Positions 41,219 through 49,575 of a DNA stretch of 64,000 nt are shown here, piece after piece. The notes below the pieces were generated by a model. That model was not told where the DNA came from. It searched no databases and worked only from the letters and a program-made list of their open reading frames with translations. Every line of letters begins with the position of its first letter. Positions within the stretch are counted from its first letter, which is position 1. The stretch spans positions 17,589-81,588 of the forward strand of contig DATATB010000127.1 in the NCBI GenBank assembly GCA_036268995.1, given 5' to 3'. The translations under genes and the position numbers were made by a program. Source of the stretch: DATATB01 sp036268995 (GTDB taxonomy: Bacteria; Planctomycetota; Planctomycetia; Pirellulales; PNKZ01).

Positions 41219-42679
41219 CTAAACCGGCGGAATACGTTTGCGCTCTCCCTTTTCCTGGATCGGCAGGTTTTGTTCGGCGCTGGGCAGGACCGGACTGGGC
41301 AGGTGGGCCACTTCGTGGTGCGCACGGCTGAGCAACGCGGCGGCGTCGGGCAGGCGAGGCGGAGCGGCCTTGTCGGCATCAAAACGGAATGCGGCGGTCA
41401 GATCGCCAAACGTCTGCCGGCGCCAGTCGGTGATGTTCGGCTCCTGGACGCCCGTGAATTTCTCCAGAAACTGGATCACGGAAGTGTGATCAAATGGCTG
41501 GCTGCACACCCAGCCGCCGGCCGTCCAGGGCGAGACGACGATGCACGGCACGCGGAACCCCGCCCCGATCGGCTTGCCGTTGATGAATTCACCGGGCGTG
41601 CCGGCCGGTGGAGTGGGCGGCGGCACGTGATCGAACAGGCCGTCGTTTTCGTCGTAGTCGAGAATGAATGCCGTTTTGGCCCACACCTCGGGGTTGGCGG
41701 CAATGGCGTCGATGGCACTCGCCACAAATGCCGCACCGGCCGCGGGCAGGGCGTCCGGATGCTCGGACTGCGCCATCGTGGGCATGAGCCAGCTCACGGT
41801 CGGCAGGCGGTCGTTGATCGCGTCTTCTTCGAATTGTCCCCGCTTGCGCAAGGCCATCGCCTTGTCGTGCAACGGCATGCCGGGCGTTGCTTCGCGGTAA
41901 TGCTTGAAATGCTCCAGGCTGTTCCAGCCCTGTTCGTAGCGATAGTACTTCCAACTGATCCCGGCCCGCTCCAGACGCTCGGGATACGTCATCCAGGTTT
42001 TGTTCGGCGAGCGTTGCTTACGGCCTTCCTCATCGCGTGGGAACATGCAGCCGGTTTGCCAGTAGTAGCGGTTGGGCGTCGTCGGGCCGAGCACCGAGCA
42101 GTAATACGCGTCGCAAATCGTGAACGCCTCGGCCAGGGCAAACTGAAAGGGAATGTCGTCGCGCGTGTAATAGCCCATCACGTAGGGGCCATTCAAGCCG
42201 TCGGCCTTGCGGTGCGCCGTCACCCATTGATCCATCTTTCCGTTATTCCAGGCTTCATGCTGAACGGCCGGTTCGTGGCTGGTCGATGGAATTTTCTGCG
42301 CGCTCGAATCACGCGTGTTCAAATGAAACGGCAGCAAGTAGCCGCTGGGGCTTTCCGGGTCGGGCTGATGGAACACGGATTTCCCGCTGGGCAGCGTCAG
42401 CGCTTGCGGATCTCCGAACCCGCGCACGCCGGCCAGCGTGCCAAAATAATGGTCGAACGAGCGGTTTTCCTGCATCAACAACACAACGTGCTTGATATCG
42501 CCGAGCGAGCCGCCGCGCGGCGGAGTTTGCCCCAGCACGCGCCGCAAGTTCGGGGGCAGGATGCCGGAAGCCGCAGCAGCAGCGGCCATGCGTGCGGCCG
42601 AGCCGAGCAACCGCCGGCGGGTCATCGGAGCCGAGCCGAAATCGGGCGTTCGAGCAGGGCGGGAGTTGTCTGAATTCAT
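41219..42679 (-). CDS. Tat-exported phosphoesterase (phospholipase C / acid phosphatase type)
   Basis: 486 residues. A twin-arginine signal (MTRRRLLGSAARMAAAAAAS) is followed by HVVLLMQENRSFDHYFGTL, the hallmark of the bacterial phospholipase C family. Further on are YCSVLGPTTPNRYYWQTG, DYDENDGLFDHVPPP and the arginine-rich region of RVPCIVVSPW. It would hydrolyse phosphodiesters or phosphomonoesters outside the cytoplasm. The C-terminus is short, so the non-haemolytic type without extra domains is favoured. The 55-base gap to the radical SAM gene on the same strand allows co-transcription. Substrate unproven. Confidence 0.88.
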   Translation of the reverse strand: MNSDNSRPARTPDFGSAPMTRRRLLGSAARMAAAAAASGILPPNLRRVLGQTPPRGGSLGDIKHVVLLMQENRSFDHYFGTLAGVRGFGDPQALTLPSGKSVFHQPDPESPSGYLLPFHLNTRDSSAQKIPSTSHEPAVQHEAWNNGKMDQWVTAHRKADGLNGPYVMGYYTRDDIPFQFALAEAFTICDAYYCSVLGPTTPNRYYWQTGCMFPRDEEGRKQRSPNKTWMTYPERLERAGISWKYYRYEQGWNSLEHFKHYREATPGMPLHDKAMALRKRGQFEEDAINDRLPTVSWLMPTMAQSEHPDALPAAGAAFVASAIDAIAANPEVWAKTAFILDYDENDGLFDHVPPPTPPAGTPGEFINGKPIGAGFRVPCIVVSPWTAGGWVCSQPFDHTSVIQFLEKFTGVQEPNITDWRRQTFGDLTAAFRFDADKAAPPRLPDAAALLSRAHHEVAHLPSPVLPSAEQNLPIQEKGERKRIPPV

Positions 42680-42759
42680 CAGGGGAGAATCGCGCTTTGG
42701 GGCAATGAACAGATGGACAGTATTCTAGCGATGCCGTATTTGGCGGGCAACCGGAACCA

Positions 42760-42777
42760 CGGCACATGAATGTGCCG
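42760..42777. terminator. Short hairpin downstream of the rhomboid gene
   Basis: CGGCACA and TGTGCCG enclose TGAA. It lies between the rhomboid stop and the phosphoesterase start, without T-run; weak terminator or repeat remnant. Confidence 0.3.
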
Positions 42778-42813
42778 GCTAAGGTTTGCGCGCTGACAGC
42801 GATATTTCGCGCG

Positions 42814-43704
42814 TTAGCGGCGGCGCTGTTGGTAGCGGCGGCTGGCGTCTTCGAGGATGCGGCGCTCGTCGCGGGTGAGGCTGGCTTCGCCCTGCTCGCT
42901 GATCTTGGCCAGAACGCGATCGACCTGGTCGGCGCTGCTGACGACCGGCTCCTCGGGTTCGTCCTGCTTGGGCGCGTGCAGTTGCAACCGAGGGCGGCGC
43001 AGCGAGCGAAGTTTGCGCGTCCACTTGCCCGTGAAGGGCGTGCCGAGATTCCAGCCGCTCCACCGGTACAGAAAGGCAAAGGCGGCCCCGGTCAGATGGA
43101 CGTCGTGAGCCACGGAGCCGCCGACGCCAAACAGATCCAAAACGATGCAGAATGCGCAGACCAGCCAGGCCGGCGCCGGCAGGAAGCCCATCACCAACAG
43201 CGTGCGATGCGGATAGTGCATCGCGAACAGGACCATAATCCCCACCACGGCGCCGGACGCCCCGAGCACCTCACTGAAAGGCCAGGCCACCGAAGGAACC
43301 GTGAAGTACCGGATGAGCAGCCACACGGCGCCGCCCAGGACCACCATCGACAAGTAGATCCGCAGGAACTCGTTGCGGCCGTAGATGCTTTCCACATCGC
43401 GGCCGAACATCCACAGGGCGAACATATTGAAACAGATGTGCATCATGCTCGACGTGTCGTGCACGAAGCCATAGGTCAGCAATTCGTACGCACGCCAGGG
43501 CTGGTTCAGTACGTCGGCATGCAGGGCGAGCCAGCGGACGACGACGCTCTCGTCCGGCATGCCGGGCTGTCCCGACGCCGAGAGCACTTGCAACAGGAAG
43601 ACGGCGGCGTTGATGATGATCAGATCGGTGACCGCGGTGCGGTTGCCACCGAGGAAAAAACCCTGCTCGCGGCCGCGAACGTATTCTCGATCGTAAAGAC
43701 CCAT
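42814..43704 (-). CDS. Rhomboid-family intramembrane serine protease
   Basis: 296 residues. Six core helices are visible. HICFNMFALWMFG (His89, Asn93) forms the oxyanion motif, GASGAVVG carries Ser150, and VAHDVHLTGAAFAF carries His203, giving the Ser-His dyad. The family cuts single-pass membrane proteins. A C-terminal cytosolic extension of about 85 residues (KLRSLRRPRL to the helical LTRDERRILEDASRRYQQ) is typical of planctomycete rhomboids. It is a separate gene from the coiled-coil protein upstream; a family G repeat lies between them. Confidence 0.92.
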   Translation of the reverse strand: MGLYDREYVRGREQGFFLGGNRTAVTDLIIINAAVFLLQVLSASGQPGMPDESVVVRWLALHADVLNQPWRAYELLTYGFVHDTSSMMHICFNMFALWMFGRDVESIYGRNEFLRIYLSMVVLGGAVWLLIRYFTVPSVAWPFSEVLGASGAVVGIMVLFAMHYPHRTLLVMGFLPAPAWLVCAFCIVLDLFGVGGSVAHDVHLTGAAFAFLYRWSGWNLGTPFTGKWTRKLRSLRRPRLQLHAPKQDEPEEPVVSSADQVDRVLAKISEQGEASLTRDERRILEDASRRYQQRRR

Positions 43705-43786
43705 GTGCTCTCTCGTTTTCGCCGAAGCGGTCGGACCTCTACAACATTGTAGCGGTTTACTTGCCGAGCGTGGTTGCTTTGCGGCT

Positions 43787-43891
43787 GGGAGGGCGAGGCT
43801 CGTGCCGAGCCGGGGCTGCCGGGTACGAGGCTCCTACAGAGTTCAACGATGTCAACCGAGAGTGCCGGCTCGGCAGGAGCCTCGCCCTCTC
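43787..43891. repeat. Dispersed inverted repeat (family G) of the GGGCGAGGCTC type
   Basis: Arms of 27 bases (43787-43813 and 43865-43891) match in nearly all positions around a 51-base loop. The core GGGCGAGGCTC...TGCCGAGCC is a planctomycete-type intergenic repeat; the only clear copy here. Confidence 0.7.
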
Positions 43892-43961
43892 AGGGGGTGC
43901 GTAAAACCATAGCGGCAAGGCGCAAGGAGTGTGCTCGCCAATGCCGGACGGCGGCACTGCG

Positions 43962-45023
43962 TCAGGGCGTGGCTTGAGGGGCGCGGCTGAGCTGCTCGAC
44001 GCGCCGCAAGGCCTGCCATTCGGCAGCCGCCAGCCGCGCGGCCAGGCGCTTGTTGTCAGCTAGCAGCTTGGCCGTTTGGTCCTGCAATGCGGCCACCTTA
44101 GCTTCAAACGCGCTGACTTGCTCCGCGATCTTGTCTTGCTCGGCACTGGACCGCTTAAGCTCGGCCTGGAGCGTGACGATCTCTGCGTCGCGAGCTTGCA
44201 CCTGGGCCGTGATGCCGTCGACGCTCTGTTTCAAATGCCCCAGGTCCACGGTGCGAGCGGCAATCTCGTCCAATGTCAGCGCGATCGAATTACGCACGTC
44301 GCGAAACGCCACGGTATAGGCCCGTAGCGGACGCTGATAGTCTTTGTCTTTGCCGGCGTGCAGAAATTCGGCCCGAATGCTTTCGGGCAGCATGGTGGTA
44401 AGCTGCTCGTCGGTCATGCCGGCAAATGTCCACGTGCGATCCAGCGGCATGACTTCGTACAGCAGCCAGGCACTATCGCTTTGAGCCAGGCGGGCCAGTT
44501 CGGCCGGTGACAGCCGCACGGCGGGGACGAGCGTGACGTTTTGGCCGGCGGGAGCGGTGACTTTGAACTCGCCCATGTAAGCCCCGCCGTCTTGGATGCC
44601 TTTGCTCTCGAACGCATAGAGCATGGCCTTGTCCTTGATGGCGGCGGGCGTGGGCTTCTCGATCTGCAAACTCACGTCGCCGGTCGGAGTGACTTGTCCG
44701 CGGCGAGCCTGCCAGACGCGGCCCTTGTCGATGATCAGTGCATTGAGCACCAGCTTGTACTGGTCCAGCCCCAATTGATCGGCCGGATCGTCGGCGGTGG
44801 GTTTGGGCAATCCATCTTCGATGCGGTAGACGGCGAGTTTCGCCCGCTCGCCGCCATGCTCGACCAGTTTCTTGGCGGCCAGCGATTGGTCGAGGTCCTT
44901 TTGTTTCTGCACCACGACCTTTTGCCACGAACCTTCGGCGCTGAGCATCGCGGCCGCGAGGTACAGAAACCCGCAGGTGGCGATCAGGATCAAGCCGATC
45001 AGAATCTTGCCGATGATGTTCAT
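43962..45023 (-). CDS. Membrane-anchored protein with C-terminal coiled coil
   Basis: 353 residues from the ATG at 45023 (an upstream start at 45041 adds six). A membrane helix (GKILIGLILIATCGFLYLAAAML) is followed by an extended region rich in beta strands (KLAVYRIEDGLPKP, LVLNALIIDKGRVWQARRGQV, GEFKVTAPAGQNVTLVPAV). Two helical repeats and a heptad-rich coiled coil at roughly 250-340 (KQSVDGITAQVQARDAEIVTLQAEL) follow. No family is recognised. It probably faces the periplasm. Confidence 0.7.
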   Translation of the reverse strand: MNIIGKILIGLILIATCGFLYLAAAMLSAEGSWQKVVVQKQKDLDQSLAAKKLVEHGGERAKLAVYRIEDGLPKPTADDPADQLGLDQYKLVLNALIIDKGRVWQARRGQVTPTGDVSLQIEKPTPAAIKDKAMLYAFESKGIQDGGAYMGEFKVTAPAGQNVTLVPAVRLSPAELARLAQSDSAWLLYEVMPLDRTWTFAGMTDEQLTTMLPESIRAEFLHAGKDKDYQRPLRAYTVAFRDVRNSIALTLDEIAARTVDLGHLKQSVDGITAQVQARDAEIVTLQAELKRSSAEQDKIAEQVSAFEAKVAALQDQTAKLLADNKRLAARLAAAEWQALRRVEQLSRAPQATP

Positions 45024-45313
45024 AGCGTTTCCAGGCGGCACGAAAGTGCGTCGACGAGCGCGCGGCTTAAGGGCGGAGGCGAGCTGGCGGCCCGCCCGGG
45101 AGCTGCCGAAACCGTGATTTTCCTAGAAATGCACGAAGCGGTTGGCAGCAAGCCGCTTAGGTCGATAATAGGCACGGAAAAAAGCAGCGTCAAGCTGCTG
45201 GCCCGCCAGATGGCCGAGGCCGACACACGGTGGTACCCGCTGCGTAACCAATTGCAAGGAATACACTTGCAAAGCCGAAAATGGGCCGCTTACACGCCGT
45301 TTCCGCTGCTGCG

Positions 45314-46285
45314 TTAGCGCTTGTCGTCCCCCTGCGATGCCCGGCCGGGCGGCGTTTGGCGCTCCAACCGTTCAAGCCGTTTGCGCACCTGATCGAGCTG
45401 CGCCTTAATATCGCGCTGCTGGCGCTGGAGCATTTCGTTCAGTTCGCCGCTCGGGAATGGGGCCGCCTCCGGGCGTACCCGCGGCGGCATCTGGCGTGGC
45501 AGCAGCTTTTCCACCTCGTGGCGCACCGGTGGCGGCAATTCCGAGAGCTTGTCTTCGGTCGCTTCCCAGGTCTGGTCGCCTTGCTTGACGATCACTTTGG
45601 CTGGCTCCTTGCCTTTGCGAACGATCGTTACCGACATATCGTCCGGCAGCCCACGCTCGGCCGGCGGCAGCACCACGCCAGGGCCGAAGAAGTACATCGA
45701 CTGCGGCGGCACGGAATGCGGCGGCCCAGTCCAGGGAAGGCCAGTCCAGCGGTGCTCGAGCCACTGTTGCAATGCATCAGGGGGAGGCTGCACGAAGGCC
45801 CCCTCCGGCCCGGATTGCTCGCCGCGCTCGGCCGGTTTGACGGTGACGCTCTGCTGCTTGCCGCCGCGATACAGTTCGATTTTCAACTCGCTGCCAGCGG
45901 CGCGATTGATGGCCCGCTGCAACATGTGCATGTCGCGCAGACGGCTATCGCCGGCCGTGAGCAGCACGTCGAAACGCTTGAGCCCGGCCTTGGCCGCCGG
46001 ACTGTCCGGCAACACGTCTTCGACAAGCAAGCCTCCCTGGTCGCGATCCAAGTCCAACTGCGCTCGCAAGGCCGGATCGTGGATCGGGCTGCACTGCACG
46101 CCGATCCAATAACCGGCCGACGGGCCTGGCTCGCCATCATCCGCCGGAGCGGGCCGCCGGCCCTCATCGGCCGGCTGTTTGGCTTCGGGCCGATCCTGGG
46201 GATCGGCAAGCAAGAGCGCGGACGGCGCACAGGCCAATCCCAGGCTGACGAGCCCCAGCTTGAACAAGCTTGTCGTGATTCGCAT
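45314..46285 (-). CDS. Secreted PDZ-domain protein
   Basis: 323 residues from the ATG at 46285, with GAAGGAG ribosome site. Signal peptide (FKLGLVSLGLACAPSALLLA). One PDZ domain at about 60-150 (YWIGVQCSPIHDP, GGLLVEDVLPDSPAAKAGLKRFDVLLTAGD, MHMLQRAINRAAGSELKIELYRGGKQQSVTV). No protease domain, so it is a binder rather than DegP/DegS. The C-terminal half is Pro-rich with a coiled-coil end. It is directly downstream of the sigma and anti-sigma genes. In E. coli, PDZ proteins sense misfolded proteins ahead of sigma-E; this gene could play a similar role. Confidence 0.82.
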   Translation of the reverse strand: MRITTSLFKLGLVSLGLACAPSALLLADPQDRPEAKQPADEGRRPAPADDGEPGPSAGYWIGVQCSPIHDPALRAQLDLDRDQGGLLVEDVLPDSPAAKAGLKRFDVLLTAGDSRLRDMHMLQRAINRAAGSELKIELYRGGKQQSVTVKPAERGEQSGPEGAFVQPPPDALQQWLEHRWTGLPWTGPPHSVPPQSMYFFGPGVVLPPAERGLPDDMSVTIVRKGKEPAKVIVKQGDQTWEATEDKLSELPPPVRHEVEKLLPRQMPPRVRPEAAPFPSGELNEMLQRQQRDIKAQLDQVRKRLERLERQTPPGRASQGDDKR

Positions 46286-46305
46286 GGCTGACTCCTTCTC
46301 CAAAA

Positions 46306-46340
46306 CCCCTCTCCCCTGCGGCAGAGGGCAGGGTGAGGGG
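46306..46340. repeat. Palindromic repeat (family C), intergenic copy
   Basis: CCCCTCTCCCCTGCGG and AGAGGGCAGGGTGAGGGG fold back on each other. Same core as the element inside the FHA gene. It is between the PDZ and anti-sigma genes, 21 bases upstream of the PDZ ATG, so it could affect its translation. Confidence 0.7.
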
Positions 46341-46354
46341 CCGGGTGTGCACGC

Positions 46355-47098
46355 TTACTGATAATCCTTGAGATTGACCGGTTGCAGATCGACGCGATCG
46401 ACCGGCACGACCACCTCGCGGCCGTCACCCATCCGCACCGGAATCAATTGCCGATGCTCGCGGACTCGGCCGCCGAGCCGTTCCAGCGCTTGCCGCACGT
46501 CGGCAGGCAGCGGCGGCGACGCATTCAACCAGCCGGCCGCCAAGGCCGGATCCTTGACGATGGGCACCTGCACCGGCACCATGTCGTCGCGCCCCTCGCC
46601 CAGCACCAGCGTCACGTGATCCATTGCCGCATCATTGGGGCTGGCCGATCGAGCCGCCTGGCCGCCCACTGCCGCCAGCGGCTGCGATTCCGCGCCGCGG
46701 TTCAGGATCCGGTAACCGGGCTCCGGCCGATCGAGCCACTGCCCGGCGCCCAGCCCCAGCGCGAAACATAGCATGATGCCGGCCGCCAGGGTCGCCAGCG
46801 TGCCAAGGTTCGCACGGCGCCACCCGGTTTGCGGCCGAATGGTGACGGCTGGCTGCGCTGCCGCGGTCGAAACTGCCTTAGGAGCCGGATGCGCGATCGC
46901 CTGCATTTCGTCGGCCCAGCTCTGGGCCTCTAAAAACGCCAACGCACATCGCCGCCAGCCGTCTGGCTGCTCGTCCAAAGAGGCGAGCAATTGGCGGCGC
47001 TGGGGTTCCGGCAGCTCGCCGTCGACCAACAGGTCGAGACGCCGCTGCTGGTCGTCGTATTCACTGCGTTCGTTGTGTTCGTTGGAAAGCATGTTCAT
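46355..47098 (-). CDS. Transmembrane anti-sigma factor
   Basis: 247 residues. The cytoplasmic N-terminus (RRLDLLVDGELPEPQRRQLLASLDEQPDGWRRCALAFLEAQSWADEM) is a planctomycete-type anti-sigma domain without the HxxxCxxC zinc motif. One membrane helix lies near 95-120 (LGTLATLAAGIMLCFALGLG). The periplasmic part ends GDGREVVVPVDRVDLQPVN. Its start overlaps the sigma stop by four bases. It should hold the sigma factor at the membrane until an envelope signal appears. Confidence 0.85.
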   Translation of the reverse strand: MNMLSNEHNERSEYDDQQRRLDLLVDGELPEPQRRQLLASLDEQPDGWRRCALAFLEAQSWADEMQAIAHPAPKAVSTAAAQPAVTIRPQTGWRRANLGTLATLAAGIMLCFALGLGAGQWLDRPEPGYRILNRGAESQPLAAVGGQAARSASPNDAAMDHVTLVLGEGRDDMVPVQVPIVKDPALAAGWLNASPPLPADVRQALERLGGRVREHRQLIPVRMGDGREVVVPVDRVDLQPVNLKDYQ

Positions 47099-47670
47099 GA
47101 AGCTACTTCAGTCAAATTCAAGGCTGTCAGCTCGTGGCGTAAACGGCCGCGGGCGCGGTGTAGTCGGGCTTCGGCGGCACTATGCCCGATGCCCAAATGC
47201 GCGGCGATCTGGTGGTAGTCCCAATCTTCGCCGTATTTGAGCAGCAGAATTTCCGCATCGCGGGGGGGCAGCCGCTCCAGCGCCGTGCGCACCGTCCGAC
47301 GCCGCTCGTCGGCCAGCAGCCAGTCGAGGCCGCTGGTACTTCGGGAGTCCTCCTCAGTGGGTTGTCGCCGTTGGGCATACCGATCAGTCAGGCTGTGCCA
47401 GCGGCCCCTGCGGCGGCGGTACAGCAGCGATTGCAGCACCGCCACGCGATACAGCCAGGGGGCGATTTTCGTGCAGTCGGCCGGCGGCGCCCGTTGCTTA
47501 ATCACCGCCAGCGAAACCTCTTGCATCACGTCATCCACCGCGTCGTCCCGGCCGGTGCGGGCTCGCACCACGGTCCGCATCCAGCGGTCGTGCGCAGCCA
47601 GCACCTGGGGCCAATCGATTGGCGGGGCCGCAGCACCCGGCCGCTCGTGGGACGCGTTGGTCGACGTCAT
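47095..47670 (-). CDS. ECF-type sigma factor
   Basis: 191 residues. Region 2: DDAVDDVMQEVSLAVIKQRAP and IAPWLYRVAVLQSLLYRRRRG; region 4: LERLPPRDAEILLLKYGEDWDYHQIAAHLGIG with SAAEARLHRARGRLRHEL. First gene of a three-gene unit with the anti-sigma factor and the PDZ protein. No ribosome site is evident at the ATG 47670. Probably an envelope-stress regulator. Confidence 0.9.
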   Translation of the reverse strand: MTSTNASHERPGAAAPPIDWPQVLAAHDRWMRTVVRARTGRDDAVDDVMQEVSLAVIKQRAPPADCTKIAPWLYRVAVLQSLLYRRRRGRWHSLTDRYAQRRQPTEEDSRSTSGLDWLLADERRRTVRTALERLPPRDAEILLLKYGEDWDYHQIAAHLGIGHSAAEARLHRARGRLRHELTALNLTEVAS

Positions 47671-47877
47671 GACAAGGAGATAGTTGCCACAGAGGGTGAT
47701 GTTCTTGCGAAAAAAAAGGCGCCTGCCGGCCGCTGACGCACTTTCTATGGTACGCCGACATGGGGGGGTCGGTTCGACCGGTCCTGCAAAACCTGCCGGA
47801 CGCCAGAACCTCGGGTGGCCGGCCGCCGTAGCAAAAGACAGAGGCCGCTGGGCCCTTCAATACGCTTGCTACGGGCT

Positions 47878-47911
47878 GCCCCGCCGTGCGCTGTGCCGCG
47901 CACGGCGGGGC
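47878..47911. terminator. GC-rich hairpin downstream of phoU
   Basis: GCCCCGCCGTGCGC pairs with GCGCACGGCGGGGC around TGTGCC, a perfect 14-bp stem. It follows the phoU stop on the minus strand by 40 bases. No T-run, so it is a candidate terminator or 3' stabiliser. Confidence 0.5.
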
Positions 47912-47951
47912 TTATGTTTGCGCCGCTGGGCTCTGGCAGACTCGCCCTAGC

Positions 47952-48611
47952 TCAATCTTGCGGACGGTGGCGGACGATTTCGCCTTCGATGAGGTAGATC
48001 ACCTCTTCGGCCACATTGGTGGCCATGTCGGCGATGCGCTCGACGTGGCGCGAGGCGGAATTGAGCTTCGACCAGCACTCGAATTTTTCCGGCTCGTCGC
48101 GCATCAAGCGACGGATCTTCGACTGGATTTCGTCTCGCAGCCCATCGACTTCGTCATCGGCATCGCGCACTTGCCGGGCCAGTTTTGCATCGTGGTTCAC
48201 CAGCGCGTCGAGGCTGTTCTTGACCATCGACTGGGCCTTGACGGCCATGGTGCGGATATCGCCGATCAGCTCCGGCCGCTCGCATTGGGCCAGAAAGATG
48301 GCCCGCTTCGCCATGTTTGTCGCCAGGTCGCCCATGCGTTCCAGATCGTTGTTGATCTTCAGCACCGCAATGACGAACCGCAGGTCGGCCGCCACCGGCT
48401 GATACAGGGCCAGCGTCTTCAAGCACTCCTCTTCGACCTCGACCTCCAGCCGATCGATCTCGTCGTCTGACGAGATGACCGACGCGGCCAATTCCTGGTC
48501 CTTGTTCACCAGCGAATCGACCGCCTTGGCGATGGCCTCTTCGACATAGGTGCCCACCAGCAGAATCTTCTGCTTGAGCTTCTCGATCTGGCGAAACAGG
48601 TGATGAGACAT
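47952..48611 (-). CDS. phoU: Phosphate transport/regulon accessory protein PhoU
   Basis: 219 residues from the ATG at 48611. Two helical repeats with the PhoU signatures EVEVEEECLKTLALYQPVAADLRFVIAVLKINNDLERMGDLATNMAKRA and the second DEIQSKIRRLMRDEPEKFECWSKLNSASRHVERIADMATNVAEEVIY. It negatively controls the Pst transporter and the Pho two-component system; no phoR/phoB lies in the window. Last gene of the pst operon. A longer in-frame start at 48683 reads only the GTGAAAAGTG repeat and is rejected. Confidence 0.95.
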   Translation of the reverse strand: MSHHLFRQIEKLKQKILLVGTYVEEAIAKAVDSLVNKDQELAASVISSDDEIDRLEVEVEEECLKTLALYQPVAADLRFVIAVLKINNDLERMGDLATNMAKRAIFLAQCERPELIGDIRTMAVKAQSMVKNSLDALVNHDAKLARQVRDADDEVDGLRDEIQSKIRRLMRDEPEKFECWSKLNSASRHVERIADMATNVAEEVIYLIEGEIVRHRPQD

Positions 48612-48722
48612 GGGGAAAGTGGAAAGTGAAAAGTGGAAAGTGAAAAGTGAGGAACGGAGAGCTTGCCGCCCAGCGTTCGTCACTCCTCATTTTTCACTTT
48701 TCACTTTTCATTTTTCACTTCC
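48612..48722. repeat. GTGAAAAGTG simple repeats in inverted arrangement between pstB and phoU
   Basis: Tandem units of AAAGTGGAAAGTGAAA run from 48612 to 48652; the reverse-complement units TTTTCACTTTTCACTT run from 48688 to 48722. Together they form a long imperfect hairpin just before phoU. The same repeat type occurs at 800-840, at the start of the beta-helix gene. Confidence 0.65.
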
Positions 48723-48726
48723 TTTA

Positions 48727-49575
48727 TTAGCCGAAACGCCCGGTGATGTAATCTTCGGTCTGTTTCTGCGTGGGGTTGGTAAAGATTTGCCGCGTGGGGC
48801 CGAACTCGACGATCCGGCCTTGATAAAAGAAGGCCGTATAGTCCGAGACTCTCGCGGCCTGCTGCATGTTGTGCGTGACGATGATGATCGTGTAATTCGT
48901 GCGCAGGACGTCGATCAGGTCTTCGATCTTCGCCGTGCCCAGCGGATCGATCGCGCTGGTGGGCTCGTCCATCAGCAGCACGTCCGGCTCAACGGCGATG
49001 GCCCGGGCAATGCACAGCCGCTGCTGCTGCCCGCCGGAGAGCGCCATGCCGGGCTTTTCGAGTTTGTCGGACACCTCGTCCCACAAGGCCGCGCGACGCA
49101 GGGCGTCTTCCACGCGGCCGACCAGTTCGCTGCGCGACACCTGGTTGTGCAGCCGCAGGCCGTAGGCGACGTTGTCGAACACGCTCATTGGAAACGGCGT
49201 CGGCTTCTGAAAGATCATGCCCACGCGCTTGCGCAGCTCGAGCAGGTCGGTGGCGGGGTCGAGCAGATTCTTGCCATCGAGCAGGATTTCGCCGGCGGCC
49301 CGCTGCTCGCGATACAACTGGTAGATGCGGTTGTAGACGCGGATGTGCGTGCTCTTGCCACAGCCCGAGGGGCCGATGATCGCCGTCACGCGATTGGCCG
49401 CGATTTCGATGTCGTTGTCGTGCAGGGCCTGGTGCTGACCGTAGAAAAAGTTCAGGCCTTTGACCGAAACTTTGCTGGGCGGGCGCGGCGGCTCCGGGAC
49501 GGACGGTTTGGACACGGCCGATGCTTCCCTGGTCGCGGGAGTTGAGCTGGGTTCGGATTTGGAAAAAACTACCAT
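48727..49575 (-). CDS. pstB: Phosphate ABC transporter ATP-binding protein
   Basis: 282 residues from the ATG at 49575. Walker A GPSGCGKST, Q-loop VGMIFQKPTPFPMSVFDNVAYGLRL, signature LSGGQQQRLCIARAIA, Walker B VLLMDEPTSAID and switch THNM are all intact. It powers phosphate import with PstA and PstC. Its start overlaps the pstA stop by seven bases. A Ser/Pro-rich leader of about 35 residues precedes the ABC fold (VSVKGLNFFYGQHQAL). The open frame continues upstream into pstA, but that part is out of frame with pstA and is not coding. Confidence 0.96.
   Translation of the reverse strand: MVVFSKSEPSSTPATREASAVSKPSVPEPPRPPSKVSVKGLNFFYGQHQALHDNDIEIAANRVTAIIGPSGCGKSTHIRVYNRIYQLYREQRAAGEILLDGKNLLDPATDLLELRKRVGMIFQKPTPFPMSVFDNVAYGLRLHNQVSRSELVGRVEDALRRAALWDEVSDKLEKPGMALSGGQQQRLCIARAIAVEPDVLLMDEPTSAIDPLGTAKIEDLIDVLRTNYTIIIVTHNMQQAARVSDYTAFFYQGRIVEFGPTRQIFTNPTQKQTEDYITGRFG

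Noticed and set aside
40991..42673. 560-codon plus-strand open frame opposite the phosphoesterase
   Set aside because: It spans two real minus-strand genes and shows no domain; shadow of high GC coding sequence.
48612..48683. Extended PhoU N-terminus
   Set aside because: These codons come entirely from the simple repeat, and PhoU families start at the MSHHLFRQI segment.
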